Origin: Streptomyces sp. WM6386
GTDB lineage: Bacteria; Actinomycetota; Actinomycetes; Streptomycetales; Streptomycetaceae
Direction: 5' to 3'
Assembly (NCBI RefSeq): GCF_000972385.1
Contig: NZ_JXTE01000019.1
Span: forward strand, 1-64,000
DNA length: 64,000 nucleotides
Shown here: positions 20,015 to 27,349 of the stretch, piece by piece
How positions within the stretch are numbered: position 1 is the first letter of the stretch
Layout of the letters: every line of letters starts with the position of its first letter
Notes under the pieces: model-generated
The model's database searches: none
The model's input: only the letters and a program-made list of their open reading frames with translations
Told to the model about the DNA's origin: nothing
Program-made: the position numbers and the translations under genes

Positions 20015-20052
20015 GTTTCGTTGGAAGCCCCTCGTTGTTTCGCCGCCGTGAC
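20015..20052 (-). promoter_or_regulatory. GlnR box of the amtB-glnK-glnD operon
   Basis: Read on the minus strand, four half-sites spaced by exactly six bases: GTCAC-n6-GAAAC-n6-GGGCT-n6-GAAAC. The Streptomyces GlnR consensus is gTnAc-n6-GaAAc repeated; the third half-site is degenerate. It lies about 100-135 bp upstream of the amtB start in a 314-bp gene-free gap. S. coelicolor GlnR is known to activate amtB. Confidence 0.8.
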
Positions 20053-20232
20053 GAAGGCGCCTTACGTGTTACGCCTCGATGAACTGCCGGATGTTCGCCA
20101 GAAGGATCGTTATCGTGGCGCAACCTTCGGTGAAGGCAAGAAACCGGCCGCGGTCGGCCTTCCGATGACCTGGCATGGGGGAGCCGAGTCGGGCAGTTCG
20201 GGAGGGCCGGCCGCGGCCGGGGCTCAAGGAAT

Positions 20233-21726
20233 TCAGACTGCTTCGGCCGTCTCCGGAAGCTCGATGCCGAGCTTCTCGGTGAGATCCACAACCTCGGCGA
20301 GATCACCGAAATCGCGTACGGCCGTGTCCACCGTCTTTCGGATACGAGTGTTCACCCGCTCGGAGCGAACCTTCTTGGCGATATGCATCGCCTCCTCGGC
20401 CAGCACCGCACTGCGCTCGGGCTCGCGCTGGAGCAGGTGCACGGTGGCCATGCCGATCAGGTTGAGTGCGTACGACCGCTGGTGCTCGGCGTCCTTGGCG
20501 AAGAGGTCCACGGCCCGCTGCATCACGGGCTCGGCCAGGGAGGCGTACGTGGGGCTGCGGCCGGCGACATAGGCCAGGTCACGGTAGGAGTGGGAGTTCT
20601 CGCCGTGCAGCTCGGCCTCGGAGAAGAAGCGGATCCAGTCGGGGTCCGGCTCGTCCCATTCCTCGGAGTCGGCGAAGGTGTCCTCGGCCATCCGGACGGC
20701 ACGCTTGCACTTGCCGGGCTGTCCCATGTTGGCGTAGGCGCGGGCCTCCATCGCATACAGCATCGACTGGGTGCGCGGACTCGCGCAGTCCCGGCTGCCG
20801 TACTGCGCGAGGTGGATCAGCTCCAGGGCGTCGTCGGGCCGGCCGAGGTGGATCATCTGGCGGCTCATGCTGGACAGGACGTACGAGCCCAGCGGCTTGT
20901 CGCCGGCCTCCTTGGCGGCGTGCAGGGCCAGAACGAAGTACTTCTGCGCGGTCGGCTGGAGCCCGACGTCGTACGACATCCAGCCCGCGAGCTCCGCCAG
21001 TTCGGCGGCGACCTTGAACAGCTTGCGGGTCGTGGTGTCCGGCTGGGGCTCCTGGAGGAGGTCCGTGACCTCGTGCAGCTGGCCGACGACCGCCTTGCGG
21101 CGCAGACCGCCGCCGCACTGGGCGTCCCACTGCCGGAACATCACGGTGGTGGACTCCAGGAGGTCCAGCTCGGGCTTGGACAGCCGGCCGACCCGGCGGG
21201 CCGCGGCCGCCGACTCGGGCTCGTGGTGCGAGGCGGACGGGGAGGGCACGAGCCAGCGCTGCATGGGCTCGATGAGGGACGGGCCCGCGGACAGGGCCAG
21301 CGAGGTCCCGAGGAAGCCGCGCCGCGCCAGCATCAGGTCGCTGCGCGAGAACTCGCTGAGCAGGGCCACGGTCTGCGGGCCCGTCCAGGGCAGGTCGACC
21401 CCGGACACGGACGGTGACTGGCGGGCGGCGCGCAGGCCGAGATCCTCGACCGAGACGACACAGCCGAACCGCTCGGAGAACAGCTCCGACAGGATCCTGG
21501 GGATCGGCTCACGCGGATTCTCGCCGTCCAGCCAGCGGCGGACGCGTGAGGTGTCGGTGGAGATGTGGTTGGCGCCCAACTGGCGGGCCCGGCGGTTGAC
21601 TTGGCGGGCGAGTTCACCCTTCGACCAGCCGCTGCGCACGAACCACGAGGTGAGCAGCTCATTGGGGCGCTTGTCGCCGTTCGCCGCGCTGCCGGCGCCC
21701 GTTCCACTTTCGCCGTTGCCGCTCAC
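20233..21726 (-). CDS. nsdA: NsdA, TPR-type negative regulator of development and antibiotics
   Basis: 497 aa from the GTG at 21726 (VSGNGESG); a start 15 codons upstream is possible. The N-terminal quarter resembles a helix-turn-helix region (SGWSKGELARQVNRRARQLG...VRRWLDG), the rest is helical TPR-like repeats (YALNLIGMATVHLLQREPER, KCKRAVRMAEDTF). In S. coelicolor nsdA, next to amtB, was described as a repressor of sporulation and actinorhodin production; sequence and position agree. Mechanism unknown. A possible -10 (TAGGAT, minus strand, 21902-21897) lies 170 bp upstream. Confidence 0.87.
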   Translation of the reverse strand: MSGNGESGTGAGSAANGDKRPNELLTSWFVRSGWSKGELARQVNRRARQLGANHISTDTSRVRRWLDGENPREPIPRILSELFSERFGCVVSVEDLGLRAARQSPSVSGVDLPWTGPQTVALLSEFSRSDLMLARRGFLGTSLALSAGPSLIEPMQRWLVPSPSASHHEPESAAAARRVGRLSKPELDLLESTTVMFRQWDAQCGGGLRRKAVVGQLHEVTDLLQEPQPDTTTRKLFKVAAELAELAGWMSYDVGLQPTAQKYFVLALHAAKEAGDKPLGSYVLSSMSRQMIHLGRPDDALELIHLAQYGSRDCASPRTQSMLYAMEARAYANMGQPGKCKRAVRMAEDTFADSEEWDEPDPDWIRFFSEAELHGENSHSYRDLAYVAGRSPTYASLAEPVMQRAVDLFAKDAEHQRSYALNLIGMATVHLLQREPERSAVLAEEAMHIAKKVRSERVNTRIRKTVDTAVRDFGDLAEVVDLTEKLGIELPETAEAV

Positions 21727-22160
21727 TGGAACGCCCCCATCCCTGAGACCACTTGTCGCTGAGTGCGCCAAGCCCTATCAGAATGCCGGTAAATACGGCC
21801 GCCCGTCCGGTACTTCTCACCCTTCGAACGGGATACCGACTTGCCTCCGGCATACCCACAAGTGCATGTGCCCCCAGGACTCGTGCACTCAAAGTAATCC
21901 TACGATCACCCCTCCAGCCATGGCGATCCCGGAAACGCCACCATTCGCCACCCCTTCGAATGAACTCACGGTCGCCCGCACGCGATTCACTTGACATAGG
22001 ACAGCCGGGAGTGGGCGGAACGGTGCACTCAGGGGCGCACAAGACCGGGCGCACCACCCGGGGCACATCCGGGCGCCGAGTAGACGTTCAGGGGCACCAC
22101 TCAGGTCACTTTCCGTGCATGTCTCGTAACCACCGGTGCGTCGGACCCGTTGGAGGGGGC
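21727..22160. other. Divergent intergenic region nsdA / prim-pol-like gene
   Basis: 434 bp without a supported gene. It contains the candidate minus-strand -10 hexamer TAGGAT at 21902-21897 for nsdA and a GGAGGGGG ribosome binding site (22151-22158) for the rightward gene. The stretch 21840-21990 is less GC-rich than the surroundings, as expected of promoters. No convincing operator palindrome was seen. Confidence 0.4.
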
Positions 22161-22826
22161 ATGGGCTTCACGATCGGCAGCAGTCGGGGGATCCGCGACA
22201 TCCGGTCCTCCTCGCGTCGCCGCGGCCGCTCGTCGGAGTGCACCGCCGTGGCCGAGTTCACCGGGCTCTGGGGCTGGGACGTCGTCCCGGGCGCCCGGGC
22301 CGCCGCGGGCGCCTGCTCCTGCGGCCGGGCGGACTGCCGGGCACCGGGCGCGCACCCGCTGGACTTCGCACCGGAGGTGCCCGCCGGGGCGACCCTGGAC
22401 GAAGTGACCGGCACCTGGGCCGAGTTCCCGGGCGCCTCGGTGATGCTGCCGGTCGGCCGGGCCTTCGACGTGATCGAGGTGGCGGAACCCGCCGGCCGCC
22501 GCGCCCTGGTCCGCCTGGAGCGCATGGGCCTCCCCCTCGGCCCGGTGACGGCGACCCCCGAGGGCCGCGCCCAGTTCTTCGTCGCCCCCGGCGCCGCGGC
22601 CGAACTCCCCGAGCTCCTCTACCGCATGGGCTGGGACGACCCGACCTCCCTGGACCTGCGCGGCCTGGGCCCCGGCACCCACATCACGGCCCCGCCCTCG
22701 GACCGCGCCGGCCTGGGCCCGGTCGACTGGCTGCGCTCCCCCGCGCTGGACTCGGCGACGAAACCGCCGGCGGCGAGGCTGCTGCTGGGGACACTGGCGT
22801 ATGTGGCGCACCGGTCGCGGGCGTAG
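22161..22826 (+). CDS. Bifunctional DNA primase/polymerase (prim-pol) N-terminal domain-like protein
   Basis: 221 aa from ATG 22161 with GGAGGGGG upstream. Contains WDVVPGARAA...CSCGRADCRAPGAHP, the Cys-rich strand typical of Streptomyces proteins annotated as prim-pol N-terminal domain, and an E-x-T-G-TWAEFPGASVMLPVGRAFDVIEV region matching the core that holds the acidic metal ligands. The DhD-type catalytic pair is not clearly present (FDVIEV), so it may be inactive and regulatory. Monocistronic, convergent with ftsY. Confidence 0.65.
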   Translation: MGFTIGSSRGIRDIRSSSRRRGRSSECTAVAEFTGLWGWDVVPGARAAAGACSCGRADCRAPGAHPLDFAPEVPAGATLDEVTGTWAEFPGASVMLPVGRAFDVIEVAEPAGRRALVRLERMGLPLGPVTATPEGRAQFFVAPGAAAELPELLYRMGWDDPTSLDLRGLGPGTHITAPPSDRAGLGPVDWLRSPALDSATKPPAARLLLGTLAYVAHRSRA

Positions 22827-22906
22827 GACTCCGGACATACGCGGCGGAGGGCCCCGACGGCGAGCAACCACCTCCGCGAGAGCGGCGCCGGTTCAGGCGC
22901 AAAGGC

Positions 22907-22945
22907 AAGTGCCCGTCCCCAACTGCACCTTGGGGGCGGGCACTT
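22907..22945. terminator. Bidirectional terminator between prim-pol-like gene and ftsY
   Basis: Hairpin with arms AAGTGCCCG(T)CCCC (22907-22920) and GGGG(G)CGGGCACTT (22932-22945) around an 11-base loop, between convergent genes. TTCTTCG follows on the plus strand. Confidence 0.75.
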
Positions 22946-22986
22946 CTTCGTGTGGAGGCAATCTCCCCACCGACAGCGGGTGAGTT

Positions 22987-24189
22987 CTACTCACCGATCA
23001 GTGCATCCACGAACGCTTCCGGCTCGAAGGGCGCCAGGTCGTCCGCACCCTCGCCAAGACCCACCAGCTTCACCGGCACGCCCAGCTCCCGCTGGACCGC
23101 GATCACGATGCCGCCCTTGGCCGTGCCGTCCAGCTTGGTCAGCACGATGCCGGTGATGTCGACGACCTCGGCGAAGACACGGGCCTGCACGAGGCCGTTC
23201 TGTCCGGTCGTGGCGTCCAGCACCAGCAGCACCTCGTCGAGCGGTGCCTGCTTCTCCACGACCCGCTTGACCTTGCCGAGCTCGTCCATGAGCCCGGTCT
23301 TGGTGTGGAGGCGCCCGGCGGTGTCGATCAGCACGACGTCCGCGCCGATCTGCTTGCCCTCCTTCACCGCGTCGAAGGCGATGGAGGCGGGGTCGCCGCC
23401 CTCGGGGCCCCGGACGGTGTGGGCGCCGACCCGGTCGCCCCAGGTCTGGAGCTGGTCGGCGGCTGCGGCACGGAAGGTGTCGGCGGCGCCGAGGACCACG
23501 CTGCGGCCGTCGGCGACCAGGACCCGGGCGAGCTTGCCGGTGGTGGTGGTCTTGCCGGTGCCGTTGACACCGACGACCATCACGATGCCGGGCTTGCTGG
23601 TCTCGGGCTCGGTCCTGACCGTGCGGTCGAAGTCGGTGCCGAGCAGCTTGAGGAGCTCCTCGCGCAACAGGCTGCGCAGCTCCACGGGGGTTCGGGTGCC
23701 GAGCACCTTCACGCGCTCGCGCAGGCCCTCGACCAGTTCCTGGGTGGGGGCGACGCCGACGTCGGCGGTGAGGAGAATGTCCTCGATCTCCTCCCAGGTG
23801 TCCTCGTCGAGGTGCTCGCGCGACAGGAGCGTGAGCAGCCCCTTGCCGAGCGCGTTCTGGGAGCGGGAGAGGCGCGCGCGCAGGCGGACTAGCCGTCCGG
23901 CCGTGGGCTCGGGGACCTCGATCTCGGGGACTTCGAGAGCGGGCGGCTCCTCGACGGCGGCCGGGGCCGAGCCGTCCGGGAGATCCACCTCCTCTATCGT
24001 CCGGCGCGGTTCGTCGCGGGGCGTCTCGGCCTCGTCGCCGATGTGCGGCTCGGCCGGAGGGGCGGTGATGTCGGGCGCTGCGGGAGGCGGCGGGGGCAGC
24101 GGCTTCTTACGTCGGCTGCCGACGACGAGCCCGCCGAGCACACCGAGCACGACCACGGCGATGACTACAGCAAGGATGACGGTTTCCAT
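22987..24189 (-). CDS. ftsY: Signal recognition particle receptor FtsY
   Basis: 400 aa from ATG 24189 (METVILAVVIAVVVLGVLGG), giving an N-terminal membrane anchor that E. coli FtsY lacks but actinobacterial ones often have. A Pro/Glu-rich acidic linker (about 28-105) leads to the NG domain: G1 GVNGTGKTTTTGKLA, DTAGRLHT, G4 LTKLDGTAKGG. Receptor for Ffh-ribosome complexes at the membrane. Divergently placed from the LLM oxidoreductase gene. Confidence 0.96.
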   Translation of the reverse strand: METVILAVVIAVVVLGVLGGLVVGSRRKKPLPPPPPAAPDITAPPAEPHIGDEAETPRDEPRRTIEEVDLPDGSAPAAVEEPPALEVPEIEVPEPTAGRLVRLRARLSRSQNALGKGLLTLLSREHLDEDTWEEIEDILLTADVGVAPTQELVEGLRERVKVLGTRTPVELRSLLREELLKLLGTDFDRTVRTEPETSKPGIVMVVGVNGTGKTTTTGKLARVLVADGRSVVLGAADTFRAAAADQLQTWGDRVGAHTVRGPEGGDPASIAFDAVKEGKQIGADVVLIDTAGRLHTKTGLMDELGKVKRVVEKQAPLDEVLLVLDATTGQNGLVQARVFAEVVDITGIVLTKLDGTAKGGIVIAVQRELGVPVKLVGLGEGADDLAPFEPEAFVDALIGE

Positions 24190-24377
24190 AACCTGTCCAG
24201 TATCAGTCATGGGCCCCTGCCGGACCCAGCCTGCACATTCCACCAAAGGACAAAAGGCCCAGTAGAGGCTTAATCAGACGAAAGCATGATCGCGCCCCAT
24301 GAGCACCACCGCCTCCTGATGCCGGGGCGGCTTCGGCCCGGCGGCGGCCTCGTCCGAGGGCTCACGACCATGGCCAT

Positions 24378-24399
24378 CTGACGCATCGTCAGCTAGCGT
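24378..24399 (+). promoter_or_regulatory. Palindromic operator and -10 box of the LLM oxidoreductase gene
   Basis: CTGACG-cat-CGTCAG, a perfect 6-3-6 palindrome at 24378-24392, followed after one base by TAGCGT (24394-24399), a plausible -10 hexamer; the gene starts 35 bp on. A repressor sitting here would cover the promoter. The regulator is not identified in the window. Confidence 0.55.
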
Positions 24400-24434
24400 C
24401 CCCCTCCACCGTCCAGTGCATCGAGGGGGAACCC

Positions 24435-25406
24435 ATGCCCGTCACGGTCGTACGCTTCAACCTCGTCGAACCCGGCGCCACCCCCGCCTCCCTCCGGGCC
24501 CGCTACCAGGCCGCCCTGGAGATGGCCGCGTACGCCGACGAGCACGGGATCACCACCGTGCAGACCGAGGAGCACCACGGCGTCGCCAACAACTGGCTGC
24601 CCTCGCCGTTCGCTTTCGCGGGCGCATTGTTCGGCGCGACCCACCGCATCGCGGTCACGGTCTCGGCGATCATCGGCCCGCTGCACGACCCGTTGCGGCT
24701 GGCCGAGGAGATCGCCGTACTGGATCTGCTGAGCGGCGGCCGCCTGGTGACGGTCGCGGGAATCGGCTACCGGCCCGAGGAGTACGCCCAGTTCGACGTG
24801 GACTGGAAGCGGCGCGGCAAGCTCCAGGACGAACTGCTGGAGACGCTGCTCAAGGCCTGGACCGGCGAGGAGTTCGAGTACCGAGGCCGTACGGTACGGG
24901 TCACCCCGCGCCCCTGCACCGACCCGCACCCCCTGCTCCTGGTCGGCGGCTCCTCCCGAGCCGCCGCACGCCGGGCCGCGCGCCTGGGCCTGCCGTTCTT
25001 CCCCAGCGCGCATCTGCCGGAGCTGGAGGCGTACTACAAGGAGCGGCTCGTCGAGTACGGCACCGAGGGCTGGACCATGATGCCCGCGGCCGAGACACCG
25101 CTGCTGCACATCGCCGAGGACCCGGACCGGGCGTGGGACACGTACGGCTCCTGCTTCCTGCACGAGGCCCGGACGTACGCCTCCTGGCAGTCCGGGGACA
25201 TCCGGTCCGCCGTGAAGTCGGGGGCCACGAGCGTGGACGAGCTGCGCGCCGAGGGGGTGTACCGGATCCTGACGCCGTCCGAGTGCGTGGCGCAGGGCCT
25301 CGGCAACCTCGTCCTGCATCCGCTGGCGGGCGGTATGCCGTTGGAGGAGGGGTGGCGGAGTCTGCGGCTGTTCGCGGAGGAGGTGCTGCCGGCGCTCACG
25401 GACTGA
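24435..25406 (+). CDS. LLM class flavin-dependent oxidoreductase
   Basis: 323 aa luciferase-like monooxygenase fold. Typical phrases: EEHHGVANNWLPSP, LHDPLRLAEEIAVLDLLSGGRLVTVAGIGYRPEE, and PHPLLLVGGSSRAAARRAARLG. Such enzymes use FMN or F420; the F420 pathway gene cofC is elsewhere in this window but no direct link is implied. Substrate unknown. Start has GAGGGGGA upstream. Promoter carries the palindrome at 24378. Confidence 0.88.
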   Translation: MPVTVVRFNLVEPGATPASLRARYQAALEMAAYADEHGITTVQTEEHHGVANNWLPSPFAFAGALFGATHRIAVTVSAIIGPLHDPLRLAEEIAVLDLLSGGRLVTVAGIGYRPEEYAQFDVDWKRRGKLQDELLETLLKAWTGEEFEYRGRTVRVTPRPCTDPHPLLLVGGSSRAAARRAARLGLPFFPSAHLPELEAYYKERLVEYGTEGWTMMPAAETPLLHIAEDPDRAWDTYGSCFLHEARTYASWQSGDIRSAVKSGATSVDELRAEGVYRILTPSECVAQGLGNLVLHPLAGGMPLEEGWRSLRLFAEEVLPALTD

Positions 25407-25475
25407 CCTGTGCGGTGGCCCACCGGGGCGCGTGAGCCTCGATGCGGATGTGGTCCGCCGAGGCCCGGCAGGGAG

Positions 25476-25571
25476 TTCGAGGTGCTCGACACACCTGAGC
25501 GGGGCGACGGCCCGGCCGGCTTCGAGGCGTGGCGCCAGGCCGTGCGGGGCTCGGCGTGGTGCGCTCGCTGA
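25476..25571 (+). pseudogene. Possible relic of a regulator N-terminus
   Basis: A 31-codon frame without start reads FEVLDTPERGDGPAGFEAWR and then stops. The phrase resembles the opening of some AraC-type regulators (…FEAWR…). It lies in the 288-bp gap between the LLM gene and glcP, is not preceded by a ribosome binding site and has no continuation. Could be chance. Confidence 0.2.
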
Positions 25572-25590
25572 GGGCCCGCTTCCTTCACAC

Positions 25591-25631
25591 CGCCGCCCCC
25601 GAACCGGGCAGTGACCGGGTCGGGGGCGGCG
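25591..25631. terminator. Bidirectional terminator between LLM gene and glcP
   Basis: Arms CGCCGCCCCCGA and TCGGGGGCGGCG (12 bp perfect, with a further CCGG/CCGG inside) between convergent genes. Confidence 0.7.
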
Positions 25632-25694
25632 GCCGGATCCGGGGAGAAGGGCAGCGGGGATCGGGCCCGTCCCCCCCGAGTTCGTACGGGCCGC

Positions 25695-27110
25695 TCAGCC
25701 CATCTCCTCCAGCGCCTTGCCCTTCGTCTCCTTCACGAACCTGAGGACGAACGGGATGGAGAGCGCGGCGAAGACCGTGTAGATCACGTAGGTCAGGGAG
25801 AGGTTCCAGTCCGCCAGCGACGGGAAGCTCGCGGTGATGGCCCAGTTGGCGATCCACTGCGCGGAGGCGGCCACCCCCAGGGCGGCGGCGCGGATCCTGT
25901 TCGGGAACATCTCGCCGAGGAAGACCCAGACCACCACACCCCAGGACAGGGCGAAGAAGAGGACGAAGATATGGGCGGCGATCAGGGCCGTCCAGCCCTG
26001 CGCGGCCGGCAGCTTGCCGTCGACCAGGTCGAAGGAGAAGGCCCAGGCCTCCAGACCGAGACCGATCACCATGCCGACCGAGCCGATGAGAGCCAGCGGC
26101 TTACGGCCGACGCGGTCCACGAAGATCATGGCGATCACGGTGCCGACGATGTTGATGATCGACGTCGTGAACGAGTAGAAGAACGACTCCGTCGGGTCGA
26201 CACCGACCGACTGCCACAGGGTCGAGGAGTAGTAGAACGCGACGTTGATGCCGACGAACTGCTGGAAGACCGAGAGGCCGATACCCACCCAGACGATCGG
26301 CTTGAAGAAGAAGCTGCCGCCGAGCAGGTCCTTGAAGGTGGACTTGTGCTCGCTGTTCATGGCGTGCTCGATCTCGGTGACGCGGGCGTCCAGATCGATG
26401 GTGTCGCCCTCGACCTCCTTGAGGATCTCGCGGGCGCGCTCGCGCTTGCCGACGGAGATCAGGAAGCGCGGGGACTCGGGGATCGCGAAGGAGAGCAGGC
26501 CGTAGAGAACGGCCGGGATCACCATGACGCCGAGCATGACCTGCCAGGCCTCGATACCCATCACCTTGCCGCGCTGGTCACCGCCGGCCGCGTTCAGCAG
26601 GCCCCAGTTGACCAGCTGCGAGATGGCGATACCGATGACGATCGCGGCCTGCTGGAAGGAACCGAGGCGACCGCGGTAGGCCGGAGGGGCGACCTCCGCG
26701 ATGTAGGCGGGGCCGATCACGGAGGCCATACCGATGGCGAAGCCACCGACGACGCGCCAGAAGGCGAGGTCCCACAGGGCGAAGGGCAGCGCCGAGCCCA
26801 CCGCGCTGACCGTGAAGAGGACAGCCGAGATCTGCATGCACCGGATGCGGCCGATCCGGTCGGCGATCCGGCCGGCGGTCGCGGCGCCGATGGCGCATCC
26901 GATCAGGGCGATGGCGATGACCTGGGCCAGCGCTGCGGAGCCGATGTCGTAGCGATCCCGGATGGCCTCGACCGCGCCGTTGATCACGGAGCTGTCGTAG
27001 CCGAAGAGGAAGCCTCCCATCGCGGCGGCGGCCGCGATGAAGATGACGTGACCGAGGTGCTCGGGCTGAGCCGACCTCGCTCCTGACTTGGGTGCCGCTG
27101 TGCTGGTCAA
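25695..27110 (-). CDS. glcP: Glucose permease GlcP (MFS sugar porter)
   Basis: 471 aa, twelve membrane helices. Sugar-porter signatures: GFLFGYDSSVINGAVEAI in helix 1, DRIGRI between helices 2 and 3, PESPRFLISVGK after helix 6, QQFVGINVAFYYSS in helix 7, and C-terminal FVKETKGKALEEMG (PETKG motif). S. coelicolor GlcP, a glucose/H+ symporter and the main glucose uptake route, lies next to smc as here. The start is TTG 27110 with GGAG seven bases upstream; longer in-frame starts lack one. Regulated by the twin-operator promoter at 27219-27309. Confidence 0.92.
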   Translation of the reverse strand: MTSTAAPKSGARSAQPEHLGHVIFIAAAAAMGGFLFGYDSSVINGAVEAIRDRYDIGSAALAQVIAIALIGCAIGAATAGRIADRIGRIRCMQISAVLFTVSAVGSALPFALWDLAFWRVVGGFAIGMASVIGPAYIAEVAPPAYRGRLGSFQQAAIVIGIAISQLVNWGLLNAAGGDQRGKVMGIEAWQVMLGVMVIPAVLYGLLSFAIPESPRFLISVGKRERAREILKEVEGDTIDLDARVTEIEHAMNSEHKSTFKDLLGGSFFFKPIVWVGIGLSVFQQFVGINVAFYYSSTLWQSVGVDPTESFFYSFTTSIINIVGTVIAMIFVDRVGRKPLALIGSVGMVIGLGLEAWAFSFDLVDGKLPAAQGWTALIAAHIFVLFFALSWGVVVWVFLGEMFPNRIRAAALGVAASAQWIANWAITASFPSLADWNLSLTYVIYTVFAALSIPFVLRFVKETKGKALEEMG

Positions 27111-27218
27111 GTGGAACTCCTCGGGCCACCGGCAGCGCTGCCGGGTGGGGGGTTGAGCCCTTCCAGTGGCGCATGGCTTCTCGCCGCCCACCACCTGAAG
27201 GTAAAAGCAACGTTGCAG

Positions 27219-27309
27219 AGACTATTCCTTCAAGTTTCGAAGTCAACAGGGGACCACTGTGAATCTTCCGCACCCATGAGGTGTCGATACGTTCAAGACT
27301 TGAAGTCAA
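27219..27309 (-). promoter_or_regulatory. glcP promoter with two copies of a palindromic operator
   Basis: Minus strand: -35 TTGACT (27246-27241), 16 bp, -10 TAGTCT (27224-27219), about 100 bp before the TTG start. An 18-base element, TTGACTTC(A/G)A(G/A)(T/A)CTTGAA, occurs at 27309-27292 and again at 27246-27229, 63 bp apart (about six helical turns). The upstream copy holds a perfect palindrome TTCAAG-a-CTTGAA. The downstream copy overlaps the -35 and spacer, so a dimeric regulator could bind both and loop. Confidence 0.65.
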
Positions 27310-27349
27310 TCAGAAGGCGCAGGTCGCGATAGATGTAGAGGCCACGCGA

